Position numbers and translations under genes: made by a program. Shown here piece after piece: positions 6,664-12,015 of a stretch of 12,015 nucleotides of DNA (position 1 is the stretch's first letter; the number at the start of each line of letters is the position of its first letter). The stretch comes from Candidatus Brocadiaceae bacterium. Its GTDB lineage: Bacteria > Planctomycetota > Brocadiia > SM23-32. The stretch covers positions 1 to 12,015 of the forward strand of contig JAUWZH010000052.1 in assembly GCA_030615435.1 (NCBI GenBank), read 5' to 3'. The notes below the pieces were generated by a model, which had not been told where the DNA came from, did not search any database, and saw nothing but the letters and a program-made list of their open reading frames with translations.

Positions 6664-7800
6664 TTAGCTCGCCTCGCGGTCCGCCCGCACGCGCACGCAG
6701 AACACGACGTCCTCCTCTCCCCACGGTCCCGGCGCCCCGTCCCAGCCGTTGCCCAGCCTGTCGTAGCAGACCAGCGCTTCGTTGTCCCCCGTCGCGATCA
6801 TGTCCGTGTAGCACGTGCTCTGGTTCGGCTCGCACTTCCTCTTGCCCTCGCAGAACTGGTCCGAATAGTGCAGGGAGCCGTCCTCCATAAGCGCGTTGTG
6901 ATGCTCGCCCAGGTTGACCCTCTGCCATCGCTCACCCTCCCCATCCGCGCAAACCCACAGGAACAAGCCCGGGCGCCCGCCGGTGAGCAGGATCAGCCCG
7001 TTAGCCAGCCGCAAGAGCTGCGGCTCGACGGACCACGCGCCGGTCACGATCTCGGGCTTCGTCCAGGTCGCGCCGTCGTCGGCGCTGTAGCCCTTGCGAT
7101 ACTCCAGGAGGCCGCCCACGCGGTAGATGCACATCAGCCGCCCGTCGCTCAGCCGGACCGTATTCGACTCGCTCGGCCCCGTTGCCACGTCCGCTTCCCC
7201 TTCCGGCCGCGCCACAACGGAGAGGAAGCGCCAGGTGAGTCCACCATCGTCGCTCGCCACGGCGTAGTTCGTGTACCTCTCCTCCCCCGGGCACTTGCCG
7301 CACAGCGTCGTGAAGAGCCGGCCATCGCGCAGGGGCAGGATGTTGCCGCTGGTCAGAACGTGCAGCTCCCCTTCGTGGTAGTCCTTCAGGTCGCGGGGAA
7401 AATCGAGGAACCGCACCGTCGTCGTCTCCAGCGAGACCTCGCCGTCCTCACGGCAAGTGATGATCGTGCCGTCCGCCTGCGCATTGCGCTTGTCCCCAGG
7501 CGATGCCGGCCACAACTCATAGGGCATCAACAGAAGCTTGCGCGACGCGAGCCGAATGGAGTTCGGCCCGTGCGAGTCTATCTCCATCACGCGGCGCCAC
7601 GACCTCCCCCCGTCCCGCGACAGGCACAGGACCGCCGGCCACTTCCCCTGTGCCTTGTCAGCGACGGTAATGACCAGACAGAAGACGTCCTGCCCTTCCA
7701 CGGGATGAAGCGTGGAAAACCAGAAGTGCCCCGTGTCCCGCCCGACCTCAACCGGACGCCCCAACTCCAGACTGAAGCCATCGCACTTGTGCCGTCTCAA
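6664..7800 (-). CDS. Sialidase-fold (BNR/Asp-box) protein, probable exo-glycosidase
   Basis: A six-bladed beta-propeller of the sialidase superfamily, 378 residues. Three Asp-boxes (SxDxGxTW) are clear: 'SRDGGRSW' (61-68), 'SDDGGLTW' (183-190) and 'SADDGATW' (239-246). 'SVEPQLLRLANGLILLTGGRPG' (about 257-278, R276; quoted in part) is like the Arg-bearing segment of this group. No signal peptide is seen, which is odd for a sialidase and points to a cytoplasmic job on imported sugars or to a non-sialidase activity. I chose TTG at 7800 because GGAGGAGG ends 7 bases before it. The in-frame ATG at 7827 has no ribosome site and would put that site inside the gene. The gene follows the opine-type dehydrogenase gene on the same strand, with a 16-bp palindrome and a weak promoter between them. 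True substrate unknown. Confidence 0.82.
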   Translation of the reverse strand: MRRHKCDGFSLELGRPVEVGRDTGHFWFSTLHPVEGQDVFCLVITVADKAQGKWPAVLCLSRDGGRSWRRVMEIDSHGPNSIRLASRKLLLMPYELWPASPGDKRNAQADGTIITCREDGEVSLETTTVRFLDFPRDLKDYHEGELHVLTSGNILPLRDGRLFTTLCGKCPGEERYTNYAVASDDGGLTWRFLSVVARPEGEADVATGPSESNTVRLSDGRLMCIYRVGGLLEYRKGYSADDGATWTKPEIVTGAWSVEPQLLRLANGLILLTGGRPGLFLWVCADGEGERWQRVNLGEHHNALMEDGSLHYSDQFCEGKRKCEPNQSTCYTDMIATGDNEALVCYDRLGNGWDGAPGPWGEEDVVFCVRVRADREAS

Positions 7801-7835
7801 AGCCCTTTCCTCCTCCAAGCAGTTCATGACAGCGT

Positions 7836-7865
7836 ACCATACGCAGAAAGCTGGCTGCTCGACAA
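7836..7865 (-). promoter_or_regulatory. Weak promoter-like element before the sialidase-fold gene
   Basis: On the minus strand, TTGTCG (7860-7865) and TATGGT (7836-7841) are 18 bases apart, each with four of six consensus bases. Transcription would begin around 7829, leaving a leader for the TTG start at 7800 but almost none for the ATG at 7827. Confidence 0.25.
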
Positions 7866-7899
7866 CACTCCCCGACTGAAGCCCTTCCTGACCGGCTCG

Positions 7900-9000
7900 C
7901 TATGGACGGGCGCCCGTCCGGACATACGCCACCAGTTCGTCGGCCCCCATGCCCTTGATGCCGCATCGCTCGAGCGTGCGGCCGGTTTCCCAGTAGTTGA
8001 CGCCTGAGACGGCGATGCCGATCTCGACCGTAGCGCGCATCAGAGGCGTCGGGACGCCGAGCTGCTCGCCGAGCTGCGACCAGCAGACCAGCCCGATCGG
8101 GATGTCCTCGGCGACGTAACGGTTTGACAGGCTCGTCGGCCCCTTGATGGGGGTTAGACCCTTTGAGCCTTTCAGCGTCTGCCAGAGATCGCCCCTGGGA
8201 CCATAGCCGACCTCATGTAGTGCGGTCGCCTGGTCGGGCAGGTCCAGCCCCAGCGCGCGGCCGATGGCGATGCGTTCCGCGTCGAGCGCTTCCATTGCGC
8301 GCGCGGTTGGCGGAGTAACGCCTTCCTCATAGTACCAGAACTCCCCGCGCGAGTACTCGATCCTGCCCGCGTTCATCAGCACCCCCAACGGATGAATCAC
8401 AGGGTTGCAGTTGGAAAGGCCCGCCTCCAGAACGTCCCGGAACGCGCCGACACCGCTGTAGAGGTCCTTCAATACAGCCAGCACTTCGTCAGAGCGCTCG
8501 GCCGGGAATACTCCTGCGCCGAACACGGGCAGCGCATGGTAGACATTGACCGACGCGGGTCCGGTGATGCGGGTCGCGTACGGGAGCGTGTCGAGCTCCG
8601 AGACGGTGATGCGCGCGGTGCAACCCGCCCGCCCCAGCGACGTCACAAACTCAAGGCTTCCGCAGGTGCCGGGGACCAGCACCACGTGGCTGCCGTCCGT
8701 CAGGTGCGGGGCGAGGTGCTCGGCGTAGCGCCGATGGTAGAGCGCCGGCACGATGATGAGGATGATGTCCGCGTCGGCGATAGCATCTGCGATGTCGTGC
8801 GTGCACAGGGCGATCTGCGCAATCCCGCAGCGGGCCTTGCCGGAGATGGAGACTTTGCCACTCTCGAAGATCGCTTCGACGTCCTCGTGGAACTCTGCGA
8901 ACTCAAACAGGTGAACCGTGTGACCGGCCAGCGCAAGGTCCGCCGCCGTCGTCCTGGCTCCGTGTCCGCCGCCAAGCACTGCTACGCGCCTCTGCTGCAT
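7900..9000 (-). CDS. NAD/NADP octopine/nopaline (opine-type) dehydrogenase family protein
   Basis: A 366-residue soluble NAD(P)-dependent dehydrogenase. The N-terminal Rossmann domain has 'VAVLGGGHGA' (6-15) and an acidic strand end near 'HLFEFAEF' (30-37). The C-terminal helical domain carries 'NPVIHPLGVLMN' (199-210), where H203 matches the catalytic His of octopine/opine dehydrogenases, and 'RYVAEDIP' (294-301). Known members join an amino acid and a 2-oxo acid by reductive amination, or run the reverse oxidation. Length is normal. GAGG about 7 bases before the ATG at 9000 supports the start. It is the first gene of a pair with the sialidase-fold gene 72 bases downstream. A promoter and a palindromic operator-like site lie about 155-205 bases upstream. 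Bacterial homologues outside plant pathogens often have unknown substrates, so the opine label is a family name only. Confidence 0.88.
   Translation of the reverse strand: MQQRRVAVLGGGHGARTTAADLALAGHTVHLFEFAEFHEDVEAIFESGKVSISGKARCGIAQIALCTHDIADAIADADIILIIVPALYHRRYAEHLAPHLTDGSHVVLVPGTCGSLEFVTSLGRAGCTARITVSELDTLPYATRITGPASVNVYHALPVFGAGVFPAERSDEVLAVLKDLYSGVGAFRDVLEAGLSNCNPVIHPLGVLMNAGRIEYSRGEFWYYEEGVTPPTARAMEALDAERIAIGRALGLDLPDQATALHEVGYGPRGDLWQTLKGSKGLTPIKGPTSLSNRYVAEDIPIGLVCWSQLGEQLGVPTPLMRATVEIGIAVSGVNYWETGRTLERCGIKGMGADELVAYVRTGARP
7904..7919 (-). repeat. 16-bp perfect palindrome at the dehydrogenase stop codon
   Basis: GGACGGGCGCCCGTCC equals its reverse complement. It covers the last codons of the dehydrogenase gene and ends one base before its TAG on the minus strand. 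As RNA it would fold into a 6-bp GC stem with a GCGC loop. It may dampen transcription or protect the 3' end between the two genes. No U-tract is present. Confidence 0.5.
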
Positions 9001-9153
9001 GCTCCCGCCTCGCTTCCGAAGAGGAACGCTTTGAGACCTCGCCCTGTGAAACCGACGGTGCTCGCGCCGTCAACTGCTGCCCGCCTGGCAGGCCGACGGC
9101 CATGCCGCCTGCAAAGAATGCCCAATAGGGCCGGATTTCCGAGTTCGCGAGCT

Positions 9154-9164
9154 GTGTCTGACAC
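9154..9164. promoter_or_regulatory. Palindromic operator-like site GTGTC-T-GACAC
   Basis: A perfect 5-1-5 palindrome. It lies just downstream of the candidate -10 (9175-9180) of the minus-strand dehydrogenase promoter, overlapping the expected start of transcription, a repressor position. Its core GTCTGAC fits the GT-N3-AC pattern recognised by many FadR-type GntR regulators. No regulator gene is in the window. Confidence 0.35.
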
Positions 9165-9174
9165 CCTCTGTCGT

Positions 9175-9203
9175 AGAATAGACCCCTCGGCAGGCAGTTT
9201 CAA
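9175..9203 (-). promoter_or_regulatory. Sigma70-like promoter for the dehydrogenase/sialidase pair
   Basis: On the minus strand, TTGAAA (9198-9203, five of six) and TATTCT (9175-9180, four of six) are separated by 17 bases. The predicted start near 9168 leaves a leader of about 168 bases to the ATG at 9000. Confidence 0.45.
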
Positions 9204-9315
9204 GCGGAGATGGCTCCTCGGAGCTGGAGGAACCCACAGGAACCCTTGACGGGGAGGGTTTACTCCAGCGCTGACGAAGAAGCCGGAAAGCCCCCCTATC
9301 TCACGGAGTCCCCCG

Positions 9316-9352
9316 CCTCCGGCGGCAGCCGGGTGCGCGATTCGGCCGGAGG
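9316..9352. repeat. 8-bp inverted repeat with an alternative inner hairpin
   Basis: CCTCCGGC (9316-9323) pairs perfectly with GCCGGAGG (9345-9352) across 21 bases. Part of the left arm, CCGGC (9319-9323), can instead pair with GCCGG (9328-9332) around a GGCA loop. The two folds exclude each other. It lies just upstream of the plus promoter candidate at 9369. Confidence 0.35.
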
Positions 9353-9368
9353 AACGCCGAGGAAAGTG

Positions 9369-9397
9369 TTGACATGCGCCGGCATCAGGCGTAAACT
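9369..9397 (+). promoter_or_regulatory. Plus-strand promoter candidate with consensus -35
   Basis: A perfect TTGACA (9369-9374) is followed after 17 bases by TAAACT (9392-9397, four of six). It would transcribe towards the gene at 9701 with a leader of about 295 bases, or drive a small RNA. Confidence 0.4.
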
Positions 9398-9503
9398 TCA
9401 AGCTCAACAGGACAAATCCCGTTGGTGCGGGGCCTTATGGGAGATCCCGGCTGAATTGTTCAACGTCAAATCGGTGAGCTTCCGGCTGCATGTCCCCACG
9501 TTC

Positions 9504-9532
9504 TTGAACCATTTGAGTCCGCGTGCGATAAT
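9504..9532 (+). promoter_or_regulatory. Second plus-strand promoter candidate before the gene at 9701
   Basis: TTGAAC (9504-9509, four of six) and GATAAT (9527-9532, five of six) are 17 bases apart. The predicted start near 9539 gives a leader of about 160 bases. Confidence 0.4.
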
Positions 9533-9700
9533 GAAGGTGCGGGCCTGTCAGGGGGGTACGGATCACGGCACGCGTGGGCAATGGTGGCGTATTGGACCGC
9601 TCGCTGATATGACCACAGAAAGCCCCTGGCAACGAGTCTCAATCCCGGTTCTCGCGGAAGTGGCGGGAGCACTCAATCCGGCCACGATGGGACGTGCAGC

Positions 9701-10744
9701 ATGTCCAAAAGCTCACAGGCAGAGCTGATAAGAAGGTATCTTTCTTGGGACAAAGTGGCCGCGAGGCTTGCTAAGTATCACAATATCCGGGCCTGCTATG
9801 ATATGGATGAAATGAAGGACTGGACCGACCGAGCCCCCTACTATTGCCACTACCTGGCTTGGCGTATGGGGACTTGGCCTCGGGAATACGTATTCCAGCT
9901 CCTCGATGGCCTGATCGGCGAGTGCCAAGAGCTCGCGGGCTGGGCAAAGAGCGTTCGCCTGACAGACGGAAGGTTCGACAGTTTCTGGTCGGACCTATGG
10001 GAGCTACAGGTCGCCGAAGCGCTGGTGCGGAGACAAGGCGTTGACGAGGTGTCGTGGCTTGCACAAGGTCCGGATATCAAGGTGAGGATCGCCGGGGAAG
10101 AGTGTTTTGTCGAGTGCTATGTGCCGAAGAAGTTCTTCCGCACGGAACAATACGTAGCGGAGTTACTCCGTGCCATCCATCCGTGGTTCAGAGTCGAACA
10201 CGATTGGGGACGGCCGATTTATCTGCCTGAGGGCAGAACAGAAGGTGAGTTCCTTGACGAGCTGTTCGAGCAGTTTCTTGATCCCCAGTTCGTACGCAAT
10301 CTCGAATGTGTGGCACGCGGTAGCAACCCGGTAGAAATCAGGTTGCCCCCGGGGACAGCGAATCTGACGATTGAGTTCGCCGACCCGTACGCCCTTGCGC
10401 CGGGGGATGCCACGAATGCTCACTCCACGTGTGAGCATATGGTGCTGGCTCTGCTTCGAGACGCGATCAGAAACAAGGCTGAAGAAAACCGATTGTCCGA
10501 GCATCATCCGAACGTTGTGTTCGTGAACATGCTCTTGGCTCGGGACTTCGTCTCTGGGATTACATACGCTCAAATGTTGGGAAAGCAGTTGCCCAGCCTG
10601 CCGGTCTCGGCCAATGGGCCGCCACCCATCGATGCAATTGGGGCTTTCTCCTGTGGGGTCGACAAGCGTTTGTGTGTTTCCTCAGGAGACTACTGGTATC
10701 TGAAAAAGGACGAACATCCCTTCGGGAGGTCTCAACAGCACTGA
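9701..10744 (+). CDS. Hypothetical protein with PD-(D/E)XK nuclease-like region
   Basis: I do not recognise this 347-residue protein as a named family. Residues about 92-144 read like the core of a restriction-endonuclease fold. A helix 'FWSDLWELQVAEALVRR' (95-111) carries E101 and E106, then 'GPDIKV' (123-128) supplies Asp D125, and a strand 'ECFVECYVPKK' (134-144) supplies E138. That spacing matches E...PD...(D/E)xK nucleases, although the usual Lys is Y140, with K143/K144 close by. The rest is acidic, with many aromatics, no signal peptide and no membrane helix, so it should be cytoplasmic. The ATG at 9701 has only a weak upstream purine stretch. No restriction, toxin-antitoxin or defence partner lies beside it. 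Nuclease function is inferred from pattern only. Confidence 0.72.
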   Translation: MSKSSQAELIRRYLSWDKVAARLAKYHNIRACYDMDEMKDWTDRAPYYCHYLAWRMGTWPREYVFQLLDGLIGECQELAGWAKSVRLTDGRFDSFWSDLWELQVAEALVRRQGVDEVSWLAQGPDIKVRIAGEECFVECYVPKKFFRTEQYVAELLRAIHPWFRVEHDWGRPIYLPEGRTEGEFLDELFEQFLDPQFVRNLECVARGSNPVEIRLPPGTANLTIEFADPYALAPGDATNAHSTCEHMVLALLRDAIRNKAEENRLSEHHPNVVFVNMLLARDFVSGITYAQMLGKQLPSLPVSANGPPPIDAIGAFSCGVDKRLCVSSGDYWYLKKDEHPFGRSQQH

Positions 10745-10808
10745 AATCCAAGGAGAAGTTGCGCTCGCGCTCACCGCTCTGCTAACTCCGCTGTTGGCGG
10801 CACGATAG

Positions 10809-11015
10809 TCTGGTCCGGACCGCACGTCGCTGGCTGAACTGGTGCCGAAGTACCTGGAAGCAGTCCCGTTGGACCCCTTCGACGGGCGGCCGATCCGGTA
10901 TTCGGCGCAGAAAAAGATCCTGTACTCGGTCGGAGAGGATTTGAAGGATGCGGGGGGCTCGGAGGGAGAGGAAGTACGGAAGATGGAGGACCCCACGTTC
11001 CGGATCGAGTTCTAA
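10809..11015 (+). pseudogene. C-terminal relic of a conserved hypothetical family (LVPkYL..vP.DPFDG type)
   Basis: In the frame ending at TAA 11013-11015, the translation reads 'LAELVPKYLEAVPLDPFDG' followed by 'RPIRY', 'ILYSVGEDLKDAGG' and 'DPTFRIEF'. I recall this as the typical C terminus of large hypothetical families in Planctomycetota-like genomes, where it follows 'GrYPdsL' and a long N-terminal region. Here the frame is stopped by TAG at 10806-10808 just upstream, the N-terminal part is absent, and no usable start or ribosome site precedes it. The preceding in-frame stretch after the nuclease-like gene ('ALALTALLTPLLAA') may be a further degraded piece. The remaining 68 codons are too short to be the functional protein. 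An internal GTG (10842) could not rescue it. Confidence 0.65.
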
Positions 11016-11184
11016 CGGCTCAATTGTCGCGACCTCGGCCCATCGCCGGCAGCAGTTATCACACAGCCGGCCCTCCCGGACTCGCCCTGATCTGGCACGG
11101 CGGAACGGATGACGGACGATGCCGCTCCTGCCGGGATTGCTCAACACCCGGGGCCTGAATCCCCGATAAGGAGGGCGAAAATGT

Positions 11185-11214
11185 TTGCAATTCGCCACCG
11201 GATTGCGCTATAAT
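11185..11214 (+). promoter_or_regulatory. Promoter for the HU gene
   Basis: A perfect TATAAT (11209-11214) lies 18 bases after TTGCAA (11185-11190, four of six). The start near 11221 gives a leader of about 50 bases to the ATG at 11272. The ribosome site GGAGAGG is at 11258-11264, ending 7 bases before the ATG. Confidence 0.55.
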
Positions 11215-11271
11215 CGCCGCAACTGGCGCAGTTGAGGTGGTCCCGCAACCCTTTAGAGGAGAGGTGGGCAG

Positions 11272-11565
11272 ATGGCTAAAGCTAAGGCCATGACAAAGAC
11301 TCTGATTGTTGGGCATCTGGCCGAGAAGACGGACCTGACGAAGAAGCAGGTTCGTGAGTTCCTGGATGAGCTGGCCGCGCTGGCTTACAAACAGGCAAAG
11401 AACGGCTTCACACTGCCCGGGCTGGGCAAGCTCGTCATCGTCAAGAGCAAGGCTCGTAAGGGCCGCAATCCGTCCACAGGCGAACCCATTCGGATTCCTG
11501 CCAGGCGAAGGCTGAAGTTCAGGATTGCGAAAGCTGCCAAGGATGCCGTCCTGGCCAAGAAGTGA
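11272..11565 (+). CDS. HU family DNA-binding protein
   Basis: A 97-residue histone-like protein that bends and compacts DNA as a dimer. The N-terminal helical part, 'MTKTLIVGHLAEKTDLTKKQV' (7-27, quoted in part here as TKTLIVGHLAEKT), matches the HU dimerisation region. The beta-arm region has the family signature 'PGLGKLVIVKSKARKGRNP' (44-62) followed by 'STGEPIRIPA', including the conserved Pro at the arm tip that intercalates DNA. The C terminus, 'LKFRIAKAAKDAV', is the usual last helix. The ribosome site before ATG 11272 favours this start, which adds six residues before the position where most HU proteins begin (an ATG at 11290 would give that form). It has its own promoter and no operon partner; relics lie on both sides. 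Confidence 0.95.
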   Translation: MAKAKAMTKTLIVGHLAEKTDLTKKQVREFLDELAALAYKQAKNGFTLPGLGKLVIVKSKARKGRNPSTGEPIRIPARRRLKFRIAKAAKDAVLAKK

Positions 11566-11627
11566 GACTGAAGCACAGGCCGTTGGCATGTGCAGCTCAG
11601 CGCGTCTGCTTTGAGAGCACCTGATTC

Positions 11628-11919
11628 CCACGCGGGGGAATACGATGGGGCATCAGCGGCTTGGGGTCTGCCCGCCTGTTGGCCGCGCAGTTCGCGAACG
11701 TCGAAGGGGTGGCGGAGGTGATCGGGTTTGAACCTAACGAAGGGCGAGCTGAAATGGCCCGTGAGTTTGGTGCCCAGTGCGTTCTCGATCCTCGCTCCAA
11801 CCCGGCAAAGGAACTCGGCCGAGGGTTCGTCGCCATATCGCTCGACTGCGTCGGTGCGAAGGACTCGGCGGAGTACCTACTGTGAAAACCTTACGTACCG
11901 GCACGACGGGGCGAGTTAA
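11628..11919 (+). pseudogene. Frameshifted fragment of a zinc-type alcohol dehydrogenase (MDR family)
   Basis: One frame (11652-11885) reads 'ISGLGSARLLAAQFA', 'EVIGFEPNEGRAEMAREFGA', 'CVLDPRSNPA' and 'LDCVGAKDSAEYLL', then stops at TGA 11883-11885. This is the NAD-binding core of medium-chain dehydrogenases: a GxGxxG-like turn, 'EPNxxRAEMAxxFGA' and 'DCVG'. At the 3' side the similarity seems to move to another frame ('ENLTYRHDG', ending at TAA 11917-11919). At the 5' side 'HAGNTMG' in a third frame resembles the usual 'xPGDTVxV' before the turn. The N-terminal catalytic zinc domain is absent, and after 11919 no similarity is visible. At least one frameshift plus both-end truncation mark it as a relic. 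Confidence 0.7.
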
Positions 11920-12015
11920 AGAAACACTCTCAAGCACGGCGCAGAACCGAAGATTCCAAGCATCGGGAGGCTTCGAAGGCTTGCTTCATCCGAGAGAAGG
12001 GTGGCCTTGTGGCCA
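11920..12015. other. Window end, nothing recognised
   Basis: A plus frame stays open to the edge (ending 'ACFIREKGGLVA') but shows no family features. It could be the decayed continuation of the dehydrogenase relic or the start of a gene beyond the window. Confidence 0.3.

Larger units (their letters stand above)
9001..9700. other. 700-base divergent control region without a convincing gene
   Basis: The open frames here, such as plus 9210-9728, lack family features and ribosome sites and are rejected. The region separates the minus-strand dehydrogenase gene from the plus-strand nuclease-like gene. It holds one minus and two plus promoter candidates, an operator-like palindrome, and a pair of competing hairpins at 9316-9352. 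No tRNA or repeat array is seen. Confidence 0.5.

Noticed and set aside
6604..8007. 467-codon open frame on the plus strand
   Set aside because: It is antisense to the sialidase-fold gene with its three Asp-boxes; composition is Pro/Arg-rich and no ribosome site is present.
8392..9249. 285-codon open frame on the plus strand
   Set aside because: It is antisense to the opine-type dehydrogenase gene and has no recognisable features.
9210..9728. 172-codon open frame on the plus strand
   Set aside because: It runs through the control region and into the next gene in another frame; no family resemblance, and it contains promoter-like elements.
11045..11071. Two GCCGGC copies that could pair as a terminator
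   Set aside because: Short self-complementary GC hexamers are common in this composition; there is no T-tract and no functional gene ends here.
11152..11172. GGGG/CCCC hairpin before the HU promoter
   Set aside because: Only 4-5 pairs and no U run; too weak to call a terminator.
11059..11631. 190-codon open frame on the minus strand
   Set aside because: It is antisense to the HU gene, which has its own promoter and signature motifs.
1..12015. CRISPR array, tRNA, rRNA, IS element or attachment site
   Set aside because: No regularly spaced repeats, cloverleaf with anticodon arm, transposase-like frame or flanking terminal repeats were seen.

Overview
The window is GC-rich bacterial chromosomal DNA, densely coded in places and decayed in others. 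Nothing in it fixes the taxon. The mix of genes (an Asp-box sialidase-fold protein, an octopine/nopaline-type dehydrogenase, a secreted subtilase with C-terminal Ig-like domains, an ROK protein, and a relic of the 'LVPkYL..vP.DPFdG' hypothetical family) resembles uncultured Planctomycetota, Armatimonadota or Hydrogenedentota-type genomes. That placement is inference from gene content only. No phage, IS, CRISPR, tRNA or rRNA signal was found.

Layout. (1) 1-2692, plus strand: the 3' part of an FAD-dependent amine-oxidase/UDP-galactopyranose-mutase-like gene, broken by an in-frame TGA at 685-687, followed closely by a polytopic GT39/ArnT-like glycosyltransferase. The pair looks like the end of a surface-glycan operon. 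(2) 2693-3456: a 764-base gap with a 14-bp palindrome, a run of compact hairpins (2964-3033), a possible small ORF with a good ribosome binding site (3144-3395) and an extended -10 promoter. (3) 3457-4431, plus: an ROK-fold sugar kinase-like protein whose usual sugar-contact residues are replaced by basic ones. (4) 4432-4519: a convergent junction with a strong nested hairpin. (5) 4520-9000, minus: a secreted subtilisin-like protease with its own good promoter and, upstream of it, a gene pair read from 9000 downward (opine-type dehydrogenase, then sialidase-fold protein). The pair has a candidate promoter and a palindromic operator-like site ahead of it and a 16-bp palindrome between its genes. 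(6) 9001-9700: a 700-base control region with promoter-like elements in both directions. (7) 9701-10744, plus: an unrecognised protein with PD-(D/E)XK nuclease-like features. (8) 10745-12015: an HU-family DNA-binding protein gene between two gene relics (a C-terminal piece of a conserved hypothetical family, and a frameshifted piece of a zinc-type alcohol dehydrogenase).

How the genes relate. The FAD enzyme and glycosyltransferase probably belonged to one polysaccharide pathway. The dehydrogenase and sialidase-fold protein look co-expressed and may act on an imported amino-sugar or amino-acid conjugate; this is inference. The protease, HU protein and PD-(D/E)XK-like protein look like independent units. 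No complete, clearly new multi-gene system is visible. The best leads are the ROK protein with the altered active site, the orphan nuclease-like protein, the dehydrogenase/sialidase pair with its operator-like site, the hairpin cluster, and the gene decay on the plus strand.
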